This document shows positions 51,271 through 63,543 of a stretch of DNA of 64,000 bases, piece by piece (the first letter of the stretch is position 1; each line of letters opens with the position of its first letter). The DNA comes from Ornithodoros turicata (taxonomy: Eukaryota > Arthropoda > Arachnida > Ixodida > Argasidae): positions 189,808,031-189,872,030 of the forward strand of contig NC_088201.1 of NCBI RefSeq assembly GCF_037126465.1, in the 5' to 3' direction. The notes below the pieces were generated by a model, which saw only the letters and a list, made by a program, of their open reading frames with translations, was not told the DNA's origin and did no database searches. The position numbers were made by a program, and so were the translations under genes.

Positions 51271-54200
51271 CATGGAGGTAGGAAAGCAAGGAGGGGGCCA
51301 AAAGTCTAGTTGCCCATGGGACTCCTCTGGCGGTCGCTCGCGTAAGTGTGTTGCCCAATGACGTCATAGCCCAGACTGCGCCGGCGCCGACGAGCAGACG
51401 CTTTCGCTGCACCTGCACGGTTCGCGTTGCGAAGTATTGTGCAACTACCAACAGTTGATGCTACATGGTCCTCAACCGCAACTATGGTCACCTTCCTATG
51501 GTCAACTATGGTCATCTTCCGGGCGCAGCACAGAACGTGGAATCACGTTTCATGAGTAAGTTTTCCCTACATCCACACTCGAAAATGCGCGACGTTTCAG
51601 AAGTGTATTGCGCGAACATCTATGACTGACAACCTGAAACGGGTTTCCGAAAACGTAGTAATGGTTTTGTAGTACCTCTTGTGTTTCCAGTTGTGGATAT
51701 CTTCACCTGCCGCTCGCTTAATTTTCAATCCTCCCTGCAAATTTGTCACAGAAACCGTATGTGACGTTTATATATAATTTATTTCACGCAGGTTCCCGTT
51801 AAACAGCTCCGAAAGGGATGTCTGGGTCAGTGCAATTAGGAGAATTGGCTGGACCCCGAAAAGCAGGACCAGTAAATTGTGCTCAAAGCACTTTCGCGCC
51901 GAGGATCTGGACAGATCTTCGCCACTTCGAGTACGTCTTCGCAAGGGCGCTGTACCGCAGATATTTCCGCGGAGTGAGGTAAACAACAAGAACGTGTTAC
52001 TTTAGTTGCTCTTCAGACTAATGGGTGCTCAATATCAACCAGAATTAACTGCGTAGCGAAGCAGGCCCCAGCATGGAAGTTGGAAGCAGCCTTGCCCTTG
52101 CGTCCGGAGTGTCTGGAAACATATCCGTAAGACGTTGTTTTTTTGTGGGTTTTCTTGGTTTTCTTCGTCCTTTCTTTCTGTAAGGCTTGCCCAACTGTAC
52201 CTTGTTTGAAGCATGCGGCTTTTGGCTATTCAAACCTGCTCTTTTCCCCCACCCAATTTTAAGCTGTTTCACGCAGAAAAACATGTGGGCACTGTTTGCA
52301 TCATGGAAAATGATATGCATGGGCGATTTTTCAAATGAAAGATATGCTGTGCAGGAAGAGCCAACTGATCAAGATATGAATGAACCCAACCCGTCAAGAG
52401 AGAATCCCTCCTTGGTCACAGATGAGGGCTCTAACGTAAGTGCTCCAGTGTACGCTGCACGCTCAGCCTACATGTATGTGATAAAACAAAGCCCTTCCTA
52501 TCATTTCCATACTTGCAGGGCAGCACTGGGTTCAGCTGTGACGGTATATCAGTGAACCCTTTCAAATACATTGTAATTAAACAGCTGGCATAATGTCTTT
52601 GCACACAGTGAGTCTGTATTTTGTTGCATGTGTATGTGGGCAGGTTACATTTCCACATAGCCACGATGCAGCTTCGTCTTGGGACCAGGAATGCTCAGCA
52701 TCTACCTCAGCTGATGTGGCAACTACATCGGTGTGTCCCATCTTTTCTTTTCTTTTTTAGTAGAAGGGGCTAAATAATTTTATGTTCTTCTTTTATACCA
52801 TAGAAGTTGCTCTCACATTGCAACTTCCGTGTTGTTCCTCTGACAAAATATACAGTCTTTTTTTAGGCGACACAGAGCACGTCATGATGTGAGCAATAAA
52901 AAAACGAGCGTTACTATTTGCTACTTGAGTTACAAACATGTGATACTAGTGCCACGGCACCTGCTTGTTACTCAAATAGTAGGAACATAATGACTATTTC
53001 TCTTTTATCGCCTAAAAAAAGACAACCTGTAGAATGCCCCAGCTGCAGCATCCTATCATCCAAATCACTACTCCTCGCACTTTTATTCACTAATAATAAT
53101 GAAAAGTTAATAAAAATGTAGTGGCCTCTGCCACCACAGGCCATTGACATTCATTGCGGTTCCATGTGCCCACGGGCCAATAAACATATCTGCACTCCTC
53201 TATGCGCCTGACCTTTTTTCTTAGCCGCGCTTCCAAAAAGCAAAGTTGAATTTGCCCTAGTGAGTTCAACTAGTGTTGCACATAGTTTATATTGGCCTTC
53301 CCCGTCCATTTTAACAGCTGTAATCTTTTGTGTTTTAGGGGGAAAAGAGTGGCACCCCAAGCAAGAGTGCAGATGCAGCTGTGGTAAGGAATCAACTAGT
53401 AAGAGTCAGGATGATACATATGTGCTTTTCACGCAACACATTCATCCATGCATAATATCGCACATAATGCCCATGTTGGAAACATCCAACTTTCAAAAAC
53501 CTTCAACTATTCAGAAATGGGTGATGAATATCAGTGATTCGAGATCCTTCTCTTCTTCATGCATAGTTTACAGCCTATGACAATTTGTTGATTTAACTTA
53601 GTAATATTTAACATAGTTAGGCAAAATTAGCAACCATTTCCATGTTAATGCAGTAATCTTGCACTTTGGCTTCCTGGTCTAGCAAACAACTGTTATTTTG
53701 GAAAGGTCTCAACAATCCATATATCTGTACCATGAGACAAACTGGTGAGGAGTAAGTAACTTAATGCTGCATTTCGTTATGTTTTTCTGCTGGATTACTG
53801 CAATTTTCTGCACTATGCAGTTACCAAATGAATTCTAAATGAAGCAATGAAATTGAAGCAATGATTTGGATGAACAGGGTCGCCAAAGATAAACTCAGGG
53901 GTCTATTCTGCTGGAATGGTGGGTATACAGCATAGGAAATGTTAAGGAGCCAGCATTTTTTTAGTTTTCGTGATTTATCCACGAAGAATTTATTGCAGTG
54001 AGCAACCTCACGTGAAATTTTAGGACATGATACATCATCTAACGTAAAGTTTAACTTACGAGGGCAACTCTAATTGCATTTATTTGAATTACAAACCCCA
54101 GAGTTTATCTTGGGTGGCCCTGTATATTGATGATCTGCATGCTGTGATTCTGCACATGAAAAAATGAACTTGAAATGCGTTGACCAATGATCTTGCCTGC

Positions 54201-57200
54201 GTTGTACAAGAAAATCATATCAATGAATTTTATCCATATCAATAAATTTTTGATACAATTTGCATGTGTGCTGATTCTTTTGTGGTTAATGTGTTCTACT
54301 TCTACCTCGGCAATCCAGCTTCAAAGTGGTGCCAGTACTGAGTTTGGTTTAGTCATGATCATGCGAACGTGTTCATAAGCGTAAGTGGAGCATGGTTGGC
54401 ACGTTGGCATACTAAGGAATCTGAGTTCCATGGCTGCATGCCACCTTCAATGTGGCATGGTCACTAACAGACAATGAGCATGTGTGATTGATTTGAGCAG
54501 AAATATCAATAAAGTCATTACACCTGAAGCCGCTAAGCACTTACTCAACAAATATGAACAGACTGTGGCCTTTGTGCACTCGTGCAATATAGTAGCAAGC
54601 AGACCACTCTACCAGGAACAAATGCAATAACAGTATCCACTCTCGGACTATAATACCATAATATATTCGTGCACAATAACCTGTAACATAATAGTATACA
54701 ACAAAATACCCCTTAGCTAGTTGGACTGTAAACAGTTCTATTAGAGAATGTTTCTTCTTACGACTTGTCAGGACTTATACCAATCATGCAATTACCCACT
54801 ACACTAGGGAACTTCACCAATGAAAGACACACCTGTGAAAGCATTTTTGAAGAAGGAGGTCAAGCGCATTGGAAATTTACATACGGAAAGCAAAAAGAAA
54901 ATCAAGGCTTTGCAAGAAAGACAACGTCGCATGACACAGAAAATTGCAAGACTCGAAAATGTAATTCAGGATCTGATGGCCAAAAATATTCTTCTACAAG
55001 AAAATGCGGATGTATTAACCAGTATAGCAGGAGCCAACGAAGATCTGTTGTTACGACAGATGGCAAAAAAGAAGAAGCAGGCCCTCCCCAGAAAGTACAG
55101 CACAGAGCTGCGAGCTTTTGCACTGACATTGCATTTTTCCTCACAGAAGGCATACGGTTATGTGCGAAAGACCTTTGACACGATTGAATGAGAATTGAGA
55201 CCTTTGATGAAATGGCAATTCGCCAACACATTGAATGGGATGGACAAAAATGACATGGCTATGTTGACATCGGGATGGGTGCCAGTAGTGATGGTTCAGT
55301 AGCAAAAGAGGCTTTCGTTCTAATGATTGTATCTCTGAATGGCAGGTGGAAGGTCCCATTAGGCTACTTTCTAATTGATGGACTATGTGGAGAACAGAAG
55401 GCTAATTTGGTAAGACAGGGGCTTTCACTTGCAAACGAGGCTGGAGCAGACATTGTGTCACTAACATGTGACGGAGCAGCATCAAACATGGCAATGTTGA
55501 GAACCTTAGGATGCTCCTTGAATGTGGAAGCTGGACTCAACACAAGCTTTCCCCACCCAGACACAATGAAGCCAGTTGTGGTCTTCCTTGACCCTTGTCA
55601 TATGCTGAAGCTCGTGCGGAATGCACTTTGTCAGAAGCAGAGCTTTATTGATCGTGACGGTGGGAAAATATGTTGGAGCCACATTGAAATGCTTCATCTC
55701 GCTCAAGAAAAAGAAAGTATTCATGCTGGCAACCGGCTGAGGGCGGCACACTTGCAGTGGCAGAAACAGCCCATGAAGGTGAGACTAGCTGCTCAGCTAC
55801 TGAGTGCATCAGTGGCAGATGCATTGCAGCACTGTCGTCAAGTGTCGCTACCAGGTTTCAATGAAACAGAGCCAACAGAGAAGTTCCTCCGTGTCATCAA
55901 CAATGTTTTTGACATTCTGAACTCCAGAAACATTCGACAGCACTTTTGGAAGAAGCCTCTTTGTGCAGAGAACATTTCACGAGCCCGGACTTTCCTCAAT
56001 GAAGCATCCTCGTATCTGGCAGCACTAAGAACATCTGACACAGGACAGCTATTAGTAACCACCAACAGGAAAACGGGATTCATAGGGTTCCTCATCTGTC
56101 ATCGCAGCATATTGCAACTCTACGAAAACCTTGTTGAAGAAACGTCAAAGATTCGGTACCTGCCCGCATATAAAGCGAGCCAAGACCACTTGGAGCTCTT
56201 TTTTGGAGCAGTCCGCGGTCACGGAGCATGCAATAACAATCCTACCGCTCGACAGTTAGCATCGGCTTTGAAGAGACTGATCATCCACAATGAGATTGGT
56301 GCAGCTTCAACTGGTAACTGCTTACCCCTGGAAAACATAAGCATCCTAAACGTTTCCAGTGGGGTACAGCCTCGTTCCGAAGAAGTCATCAACTGGTCAG
56401 CAAGCAGACGAGAATTAAGTTCAAGCGACGAAGAAAGCACATTTCAAATTTCTGACCACGACTATCTACCAGACCCCACAGAACTATCGCTGTTCGCTGA
56501 CACACTTGTCGCATACATAGCTGGATTTGTAGTTCGCTACCTCCAAAAATGTTTGAAATGTGAAACGTGTGTGGAAGCACTATCTGTGCCAGCAGCAGGT
56601 CTTCCTGAACACTCGCTAATTCGTCAGAAAAGTATGGGCTGGCTAGTGTATCCTTCACAGGACGTTATCCGTGTGTGCCAAAAGTGTGAGAAAGTGTTCA
56701 GGTCAACAATGCTTACCTCAGCCTTGTCGGCAACAGGGCTACTGAAGAAAATGTTGATGGATGTAATGGCTGGCATTATCACGACTAATGTTTTCTCAGT
56801 GCTTAAAGACAATCACATGCTTGAACATGAGCCACTAGAGAACCATTACTTTCATCTTATAAAATGCATAGCGCATAAGTATTTAGATGTCCGCCTTCAT
56901 CACGCCACGAAGTCTGCAACAGCAAGTCGCCACTCACAAAGGTGTCGCCAGATGTTTACGAAGCTGACACTATTCAGGGGACAATGACCATGACAACTGC
57001 TAACTTTTTTTTTTCACCTTTTACTTGTTTATGTACATTACATCTTCCATTGTGTTAGTAGAGTGCTTGAAGTTGCAAGCATAATGCAGGAGAACAACTT
57101 CAAGACACCTATTTGTTCTGTCAGCACTTCACCCAAGTTCAAGTTTGTTGTGCTGCCTCGATCTTAATGATACCCAAGTATCCCACTACAGCCTTGTTGT

Positions 57201-57994
57201 ATTTCCTACATCTGGATATTGTTGTACCAAAGTTTACATTATCATCAATGTTTGTGTATCATGTTTGCTTGCTACTTCGTGATAGTTTCATTTGATGCTA
57301 TTGACGTATTTCGACTTATTGTTGGTGCAGATTGTAAATATAGTCCGATGTTTGTTATGTACGATACATCACATCGCGATTTGAACAAACCACTGCAATG
57401 CAAAATTGTGGTTTTAATAATACTTCAGATGGTCGTCGCTTGACTGATGTCGAAAGAGTGTCGAAAGTATCTTCCTCAAACACCCAGTTGATATGATGCA
57501 TATATGATATGATATACATATCGAGCGAGAACTTTTATGTTATCCAAATGAGGCTCAACGTTGAGATGTACTGGTGCTACACTGTATTAGCATATTCAAG
57601 ATGAAATGCTGCAACAACTATGGTACCACGGAATCGTATTATCAAGGGCCGAGCGAACAAAAATACGTTCGCAGGGCCCGGCTCACATGTCACTTGGCTG
57701 AAAACCATCTCAAAAGGGCATTTAGAGTCACTTCTCCGAAGAAACCAGGCTGTGCGTTCACAACTAAAACTCTTCTATCTTCCCTTCGTAGGACACCAAA
57801 ATTTACGACCGTTCAGGAAGGTGCTGCTTTTGTACTCAACTATGCATGTCACCTATAACACCTTGACATGGGAGCCGCCATGTTTCCGCTGGGCAAGACG
57901 ATCCCACAATGCTTTGCGCAGCGCCGCCGGCCCGACACGCTCGCTCCCGTAGAGAAACGCCGTAGGGGCCCCTCCTTGCTTTCCTACCTCCATG
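51271..57994 (+). mobile_element. Complete P element (THAP9-like), 6.7 kb
   Basis: A perfect 26-bp TIR begins catggaggtaggaaagcaag (51,271-51,296; reverse complement 57,969-57,994). The 8-bp TSD aagtgaac is at 51,263-51,270 and 57,995-58,002. 8-bp TSDs and CAT-starting TIRs are hallmarks of P elements. It carries one multi-exon transposase gene on the plus strand. It sits 40 bp downstream of the deleted hAT. Confidence 0.95.
51458..56987 (+). pseudogene. P-element transposase gene (THAP9-like), multi-exon
   Basis: Phase-compatible exons are 51,458-51,555; 51,792-51,978; 52,277-52,435; 52,644-52,730; 53,339-53,383; 54,808 to about 55,190; then up to 56,987. Exons 1-2 give a THAP finger: GITFHEFPLNSSERDVW, KLCSKHFRAEDL, RLRKGAVPQIFP. 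The first Cys pair is not visible, because exon 1 carries a small duplication. Next comes a coiled coil (KRIGNLHTESKKKIKALQER...) and YSTELRAFALTLHFSSQKAY. The catalytic part has HGYVDIG, LIDGLCGEQKANLV, FLDPCHMLKLVRN and ASQDHLELFFGAVRG, matching the D, D and E positions of P transposase. A TGA (55,251-55,253) lies just before the first Asp, and a linker of about 65 residues seems deleted there. It would excise and insert the element; this copy looks inactive unless the stop is bypassed. Confidence 0.85.
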
Positions 57995-60810
57995 AAGTGA
58001 ACGAACGCGCCTCTGCCAGGCTCCAACAGCTCCCCATAGAGCCCATAGTTTGAGATAATTCACACAACACTGGGCACACGACCAATGAAATTGCGACGTG
58101 GTGGATATTATGCACAACCAGTCGGCCAATCAGGAGCCTCCATGTCTGGCTGGCTTTTCGGTCGGTCCTGGCTACCATCGACTTCTACTGGATTTCAGGC
58201 CTGCCGCCGTTACTCGGTATTCAAAATAACTAAAGCGATTTTGGGGTAAAATAAAGATTTATTTGATACAAAGCACTAATTCAAGGATCTTATACATGGG
58301 TGCACTGTGCGTACAAAGCCCACTGCGTTGCTGACACACTGGGACAAAGTTCGAACATGAAGCAGAACGAACACACCGTTCAACTCCTAATACCGAGCCA
58401 GTCTCATGAGTGCGTACCATTTCATGATGAGCATCTTCTTTCGCTGCCTGCGGTGCATCCATTATAGCGAAGCGAAAAGCGCGTGTGGCACGTAATCCTG
58501 TCTTTGTTGACAGTCCTCGAAGTCCAACGGTGCTCGAACTTGTTCTTCACGCTCCGACTCATGAAGCATTCCGCTACCGCAGTTGACAAATTGTTCGTGG
58601 TATAACAGTTGTGTCCCGAAACAGCACAACACGCGTAGACTCACAAGGATGAACTAATAAACCCGCGAACATATTTCTGCAAACTGTTCTGTCGATTGAC
58701 ACCACCGAACACAGGAGGACGACATGCCGGCCATGCTATTTCGAAACTATGCTGAAACGGCCGAGACGCTGTACGCACATGCGCGCTACAAAATGCGATT
58801 TCAAAACGTTCTCGACCAATCGGAGCGCGCGCACAGTCTAGGCCAATGGGCTTGCAACATGGTGTATGGGCGCAGTGGTACATACTCTACAGCCGCGTCC
58901 GCGGGTCCCTGAGGAGGACTGCCTCTGCTTCTTGCTTCTCAAGGCCAGTCATCCCTCTGGTAGCCTCCTCCCGGGTCTCCAGACGCACCACGTGACCGCG
59001 CCGTCTGCAGCGCTCCTCAAGGTCGGTAGCTTCGTATAGAGGCTCCGCCGATGCGCGACTTTCGCGTTTGCCCTCGCGTTCTTTTCTTTTAAAGTGACAG
59101 TCGCATCCGTTTCGGGCGATTTCGAAACTTTAGTGTCATTTTATTCCTTATGGACTGCTGAACACGCCATCGAAAACTCCACACCAAATAGTGGCGTTGT
59201 TCGGCTGTTATTCGATGGAATACACGACAAGAGCAGACGACGGATGTTGTTGTATTCCGCTAATCCCTCTCTCAAAAAGTGTGGAAACGTATTTATCTAA
59301 GAACCAATCAGGGTGCGTCCTTCAGAATCTGGACCGGGACGCTTTTGATCCGCCGTCGTCTGCAAGCTCTGCAAGGCATTTGGATGTCAACATGTCCGAT
59401 GATAGCGAATGTTACCTGTCGTCGCTATCCAGAGATTTCCTCGCGAGTACAGCAGTGATGCCGTAATAGAGGACAATGATCCTTAGACAGGACAGGATCC
59501 GTTGCAACGACACTGTATACTAGAGATATCGAGACGAAAATGGTCGCGACGATCATACGCCGTTCGTCAGTTACCAGCAGCTACTCGTTTCAGTGTTGCA
59601 CAGACGCCCACTTCAAAATCAGCAACCCAACAGCTGCCTCTGCGGGTTTTGGAATCAGGAGAGCCGAACATGTACTGTGTTGCCGTGCAGTGGGCCTGGT
59701 AGCGACGCTCTGCACTAGCACATTGTTCTAGTGCATTACGGAGCATCCTCTTTTTTGCCCAGCCTATGCTACCGGCTGCAACGTCCTGCTCCAACAGACA
59801 ACAGGTACAGTAACATGGCTTTTTCAATTTCTTTGAGGAGCACTGGTTATCACTTTCAAACGATAGCTAGAAATCTCGCAACCATCGCTACAAGTTCCGT
59901 AGCAAATCTTGCGTCTAGCTCTTCCTTTTCTGCTGTATTTCACACGAATGCATGTTTCTCCACAACTAGCACCCCACTTTGTATCGCCTGCATTCAGAAA
60001 AGCATCTCATTTGAACCAGTCCCACCCTGCTTATTATATTACGTGAAACATCTTGTTGGGCATGTTGGACTACGATGTTAGCTGCACAGGACAAACATTA
60101 GGAAGAGTCACACACACACCAAACACACTTTAGTGGCATACTTTGTATATAGGTTGCTTCATGCTTATATCGTGTGTAGAGTTTAGCTTGGTTGTCTCTC
60201 ATGGCACAAGGTATATTTTAGTGCTTTTACCCTTTTTAATTGACAGAGCAGATTTAAGGATTTTTTTTCTCACAGGTGTCTATGATTCACCAGCTGGATC
60301 TGGGGCTACCTGGATATGCTGTTGCTCGTCCAATCGTCATATGAGGGTACTAACAGATTCAGAAGGATAACATATTCCATTGATATGTTATAACTTACCT
60401 TACTATGGATACCAATTTTTTACAATGCAGTATATTGGTGACACTATGGGTTTTGCTACTTGCCTGTATTCGGAGCAAACTTGCGAAGTGGGGTAGTTTG
60501 CACTGAGCGAGCATCCTCCAACAGGAAGAGCCACTGCTCCACTCCTTCTGCTCCACAGCAATCTCGCGTTGTAAACTAACAAGCTGCAAGTACCGTAAAT
60601 CTTTCTGATCAGTCCAGTTGTAAGTCATGTCAGGCAGCATAACATTCAGGCCTGTCTCATTCCTGCTGTCCATGTCTTGTTTCACCTCTGTAATGTTGTG
60701 TAGATGTACATTGAACTGCACAATAAAAGGATAAGCAAAGCATGACTCAAATTTTGCTTCCTCTTGAAAACTTTACAGTGCAACAATAGAGCATGTCTGT
60801 TTGGACTTAA
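57995..60810. other. No gene recognised
   Basis: A GC-rich block at about 58,680-59,090 and a poly(A)-signal-like aataaagatttattt (58,249) on either strand hint at former genes. A pyrimidine-rich ttttttttctcacag (about 60,260-60,277) looks like a splice acceptor. ORFs such as 59,731-60,081 (+) show no motif I can name. Confidence 0.35.
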
Positions 60811-60814
60811 CTAT

Positions 60815-60961
60815 TTGGAGAATGGACAGGGACAAAGACAACAAACACAGAGTGTTCAACTAGTAACAGATTTATTTGGACTAGGGGTGCTTGTCCAAAT
60901 AAACCAGATGCTAGTTGAATGCTGTGTGTGTTTGTTGTACTTGTCCCTGTGGGTTCTCCAC
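60815..60961. repeat. Imperfect hairpin (about 67-bp arms, 11-base loop)
   Basis: The left arm (60,815-60,881; ...ggacagggacaaagacaac...) pairs with the right arm (60,893-60,961; ...gttgtacttgtccctgt...). The loop is taggggtgctt. The arms end at ggac/gtcc. About four fifths of positions match. Confidence 0.65.
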
Positions 60962-60969
60962 CATTTTCA

Positions 60970-62365
60970 ACTTCGCAGTGATCCATTCAGGTGCAGGGCC
61001 CTGGGTCCCCATTTGTTTGTGGGATGGGTTAATGTACCAAGAGCTAGCAGCCTAGCCAAGGTGCATGGGCATCAGATATCCACAGGGGTGGGTCAACCTA
61101 ACGCATCCCTGAGAGGCAAACGAAACAACAACTCACACAAAATATGTCCGCAATAACAAGTAGTTTATGAAACAATTTCTCCCTGATGCCACTTTGGACA
61201 TCTTTGTCCATCAATGTAAACTGGTAAAAAATACAGCTAATTGGTTGGGAGATGTGAAGGAAAGTGCCTCTTGAGGATAGCTACCATTATTTTGACTGTT
61301 GTCTGTCTGTGCACTATCCTCATCATTACCATAGTATTGAAACAAACATGATGGGAGAATTAGAAGTACAAGCCCTGTGCAGAATATGACAACACCTCAA
61401 CACAAGACACATAAGACAGCATAAACGTTTTGCCTCTCAGTGTGCTTAAAGGTCTGGTATGCCGATATCCCAAATAGTCGAAACGGTTGTGATATTCTGA
61501 AAGCCCACATCCAGCTCTCCCCAAAATGCACCTTCATTTTCTCAGTTCGGTACAGTACCATGTCAAAAAAAAAAGATAATTCATTCCGAAACACACATGG
61601 GCGCAGCCATTTTTATGACGTAGATGCACCCGAACGGGCATTGTGACGTGTACGCGCCTTCGTACTTCTCAGTGGATTTCAGCTACGGCTTCTCGCGGCC
61701 TCACGTATCTGTGCTTGAAGATGGTGGACATCCGGGTTCCACCGTTCCACGATAAGTAAACATTGCAGCAGCTGCGAACTCATTCGCAAACCAACCTCTG
61801 TGCGATGTTGTGACTGTAATTCGTCGTTTGTGTTTTGTGAGCACGTACAATTTGTATCAAGTCGCGTCTGCGTTAGCCCCTTTACAACACTTGCCCATTG
61901 TAGAGACTGGCGTTTCGACAGCCGTGTTAGCAAGAAAATGCCGACAGCGTTTTATTCCTGCAGGAAAAAATTGAGCTATGTATTTGAGAAACCGCATACT
62001 ACTATGGGACAAGTTTTACGGACGATTTATCAATGTGCAACAGCGTCGACGATGGTATGTATCGATGGGAGACGTAAAACGAAATACAAATCCCATTTTA
62101 AACTTTTTGTGGGATTCTGTGCATTTTCCAGAAGTTTTCTTTGAATCACACACTCCCATGTCACGCTCCGTTGTGTGGCACGCTACAAAGTACTGCATTT
62201 TATGTCTAACATCTGGATATTGTTTGTAATGAGCACCGTCGCACAAAAACATGCACACGAAAGCTCCACCACAGCTTCCACAGCTTCCGGCCCTCACAGG
62301 GAATTCGTCGGAACACGTATCTTCCACAATAATCAAGCTATTGATATCGTACCCGGCTACATATA
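60970..62365. other. No gene recognised; possible PLE-tail words
   Basis: ctgagaggcaaaacgttta (minus, about 61,440-61,422) and ctgagaggcaaacgaaac (plus, about 61,108) resemble the ctgatga...ggcg.caaaacg words of PLE tails. ORFs at 61,800-62,229 (+) have no recognised domain. Confidence 0.3.
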
Positions 62366-63366
62366 GCCGGCCTCATCTGTGGACGTTGCCGCATGCCTGC
62401 GCCACATTCACAGCATCTGTACCGGCCGACTCGTCATCTGCGGGGACTTTAACAGCCACAACACGGCATGGGGCAGTCGCCGCACCGATAGGCGCGGGAA
62501 AGAACTGCTGCAAGTGATCGAAGACCTTAACCTTCCTATCGCAAACGACAGTTCTCCGACGTTTTTCCGGCCACCGGACACCTACAACACTCTAGATCTA
62601 TGGCTCCATTCACAAGACACGCAACTATCCTGGCGCGCCGAACCAGACACTTGGGGCAGCGACCACTTTCCCGTTCTCATCGCACGTCCATGGATGAGGA
62701 AGCCTGCCAACAAATAGCCGCAAGACTCAGCATCGAGTGGTGTTCTGGGACATGTACGGAAAGCTCCTAGAAACCACTTCCACCCCTATAGAGGAGGCCA
62801 TCACACAATGAATCGCATCAGCAAGGAAAGCGGTCAACACCAGGCGCAGCGACCTGGCCGCGAACCTAAAGCTGCTCAATCTGCTGGCAGCACGACGGCG
62901 AGCACAAAGGCGGTATCGCAGGTCCCAATGCCATACACACCTGACGGCGTTTCGAAGGATCACTGCGGTTGTCCGCAGACACACGATCAGCCTCCAGAGA
63001 CGCCATTGGGCCTCTTTCTGCGAATCCCTGGACCCCCGCACACCAAAATCACTGGTCTGGCGGACAATCGATGGCCTTACCAGGAAAAACAAAGGAATGC
63101 CGCGTATTCGAGATACTAGCAGCCCAGAGTCGCTCTCGATGGGGAGCCTTGTAGAAGCTTGCGCAGATGTTCTCATTAAGCCACCACAACGATCTATGGA
63201 CGCCACCACAGCTGCGGAAACGGAATGCGAGATAGATGTCCCTTTCACCGCCACGGAACTCAACCATGCCCTCAAACGCTGCCGGCAGAAAGACTCACCT
63301 GGCATAGACAAAGTTACCTATCAGGCCCTCAAAAACATAGTGGACCTACCAAGTCTCGTCTATTAG
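62366..63366 (+). pseudogene. 5'-truncated I/Jockey-type LINE endonuclease and pre-RT fragment (LINE F)
   Basis: At 62,379-62,717 the frame reads RLVICGDFNSHNTAWGSRRT (catalytic GDFN) and ends with DTWGSDHFPVLIARPW, the C-terminal APE block. After shifts, 63,097-63,366 reads FTATELNHALKRCRQKDSPG and IDKVTYQALKN, which precedes the RT. The 5' part of the endonuclease and all of the RT are missing. The 3' side is cut by the probable LTR at 63,369. Confidence 0.7.
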
Positions 63367-63368
63367 AT

Positions 63369-63543
63369 TGTGGCTGCCCGTAGATGACGACGACGACGCG
63401 CCTGTGCTGGAGCGCGCCACTGCGCATGCCAGCCAGTTCTATCGGCACAGTCCTAGCGTGAGGCCACGTCCATCTGCCGGCTCTGCCGGACATTCTATCA
63501 TCGCCGGTCAGGACTCATGTAGGGGTACACCACCTCCTCTACA
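63369..63543 (+). repeat. Probable LTR of a Gypsy-type retrotransposon
   Basis: The 175-bp unit starts TGTGGCTGCCCG and ends CTCTACA (TG...CA). It is followed at once by tttggtgacccgaac, which looks like the primer-binding-site region of Mag-like Gypsy elements. A gatgacgacgacgacgcg run near the start also fits. The second LTR would lie outside the window. There is no comparison sequence here, so the call is tentative. Confidence 0.4.
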
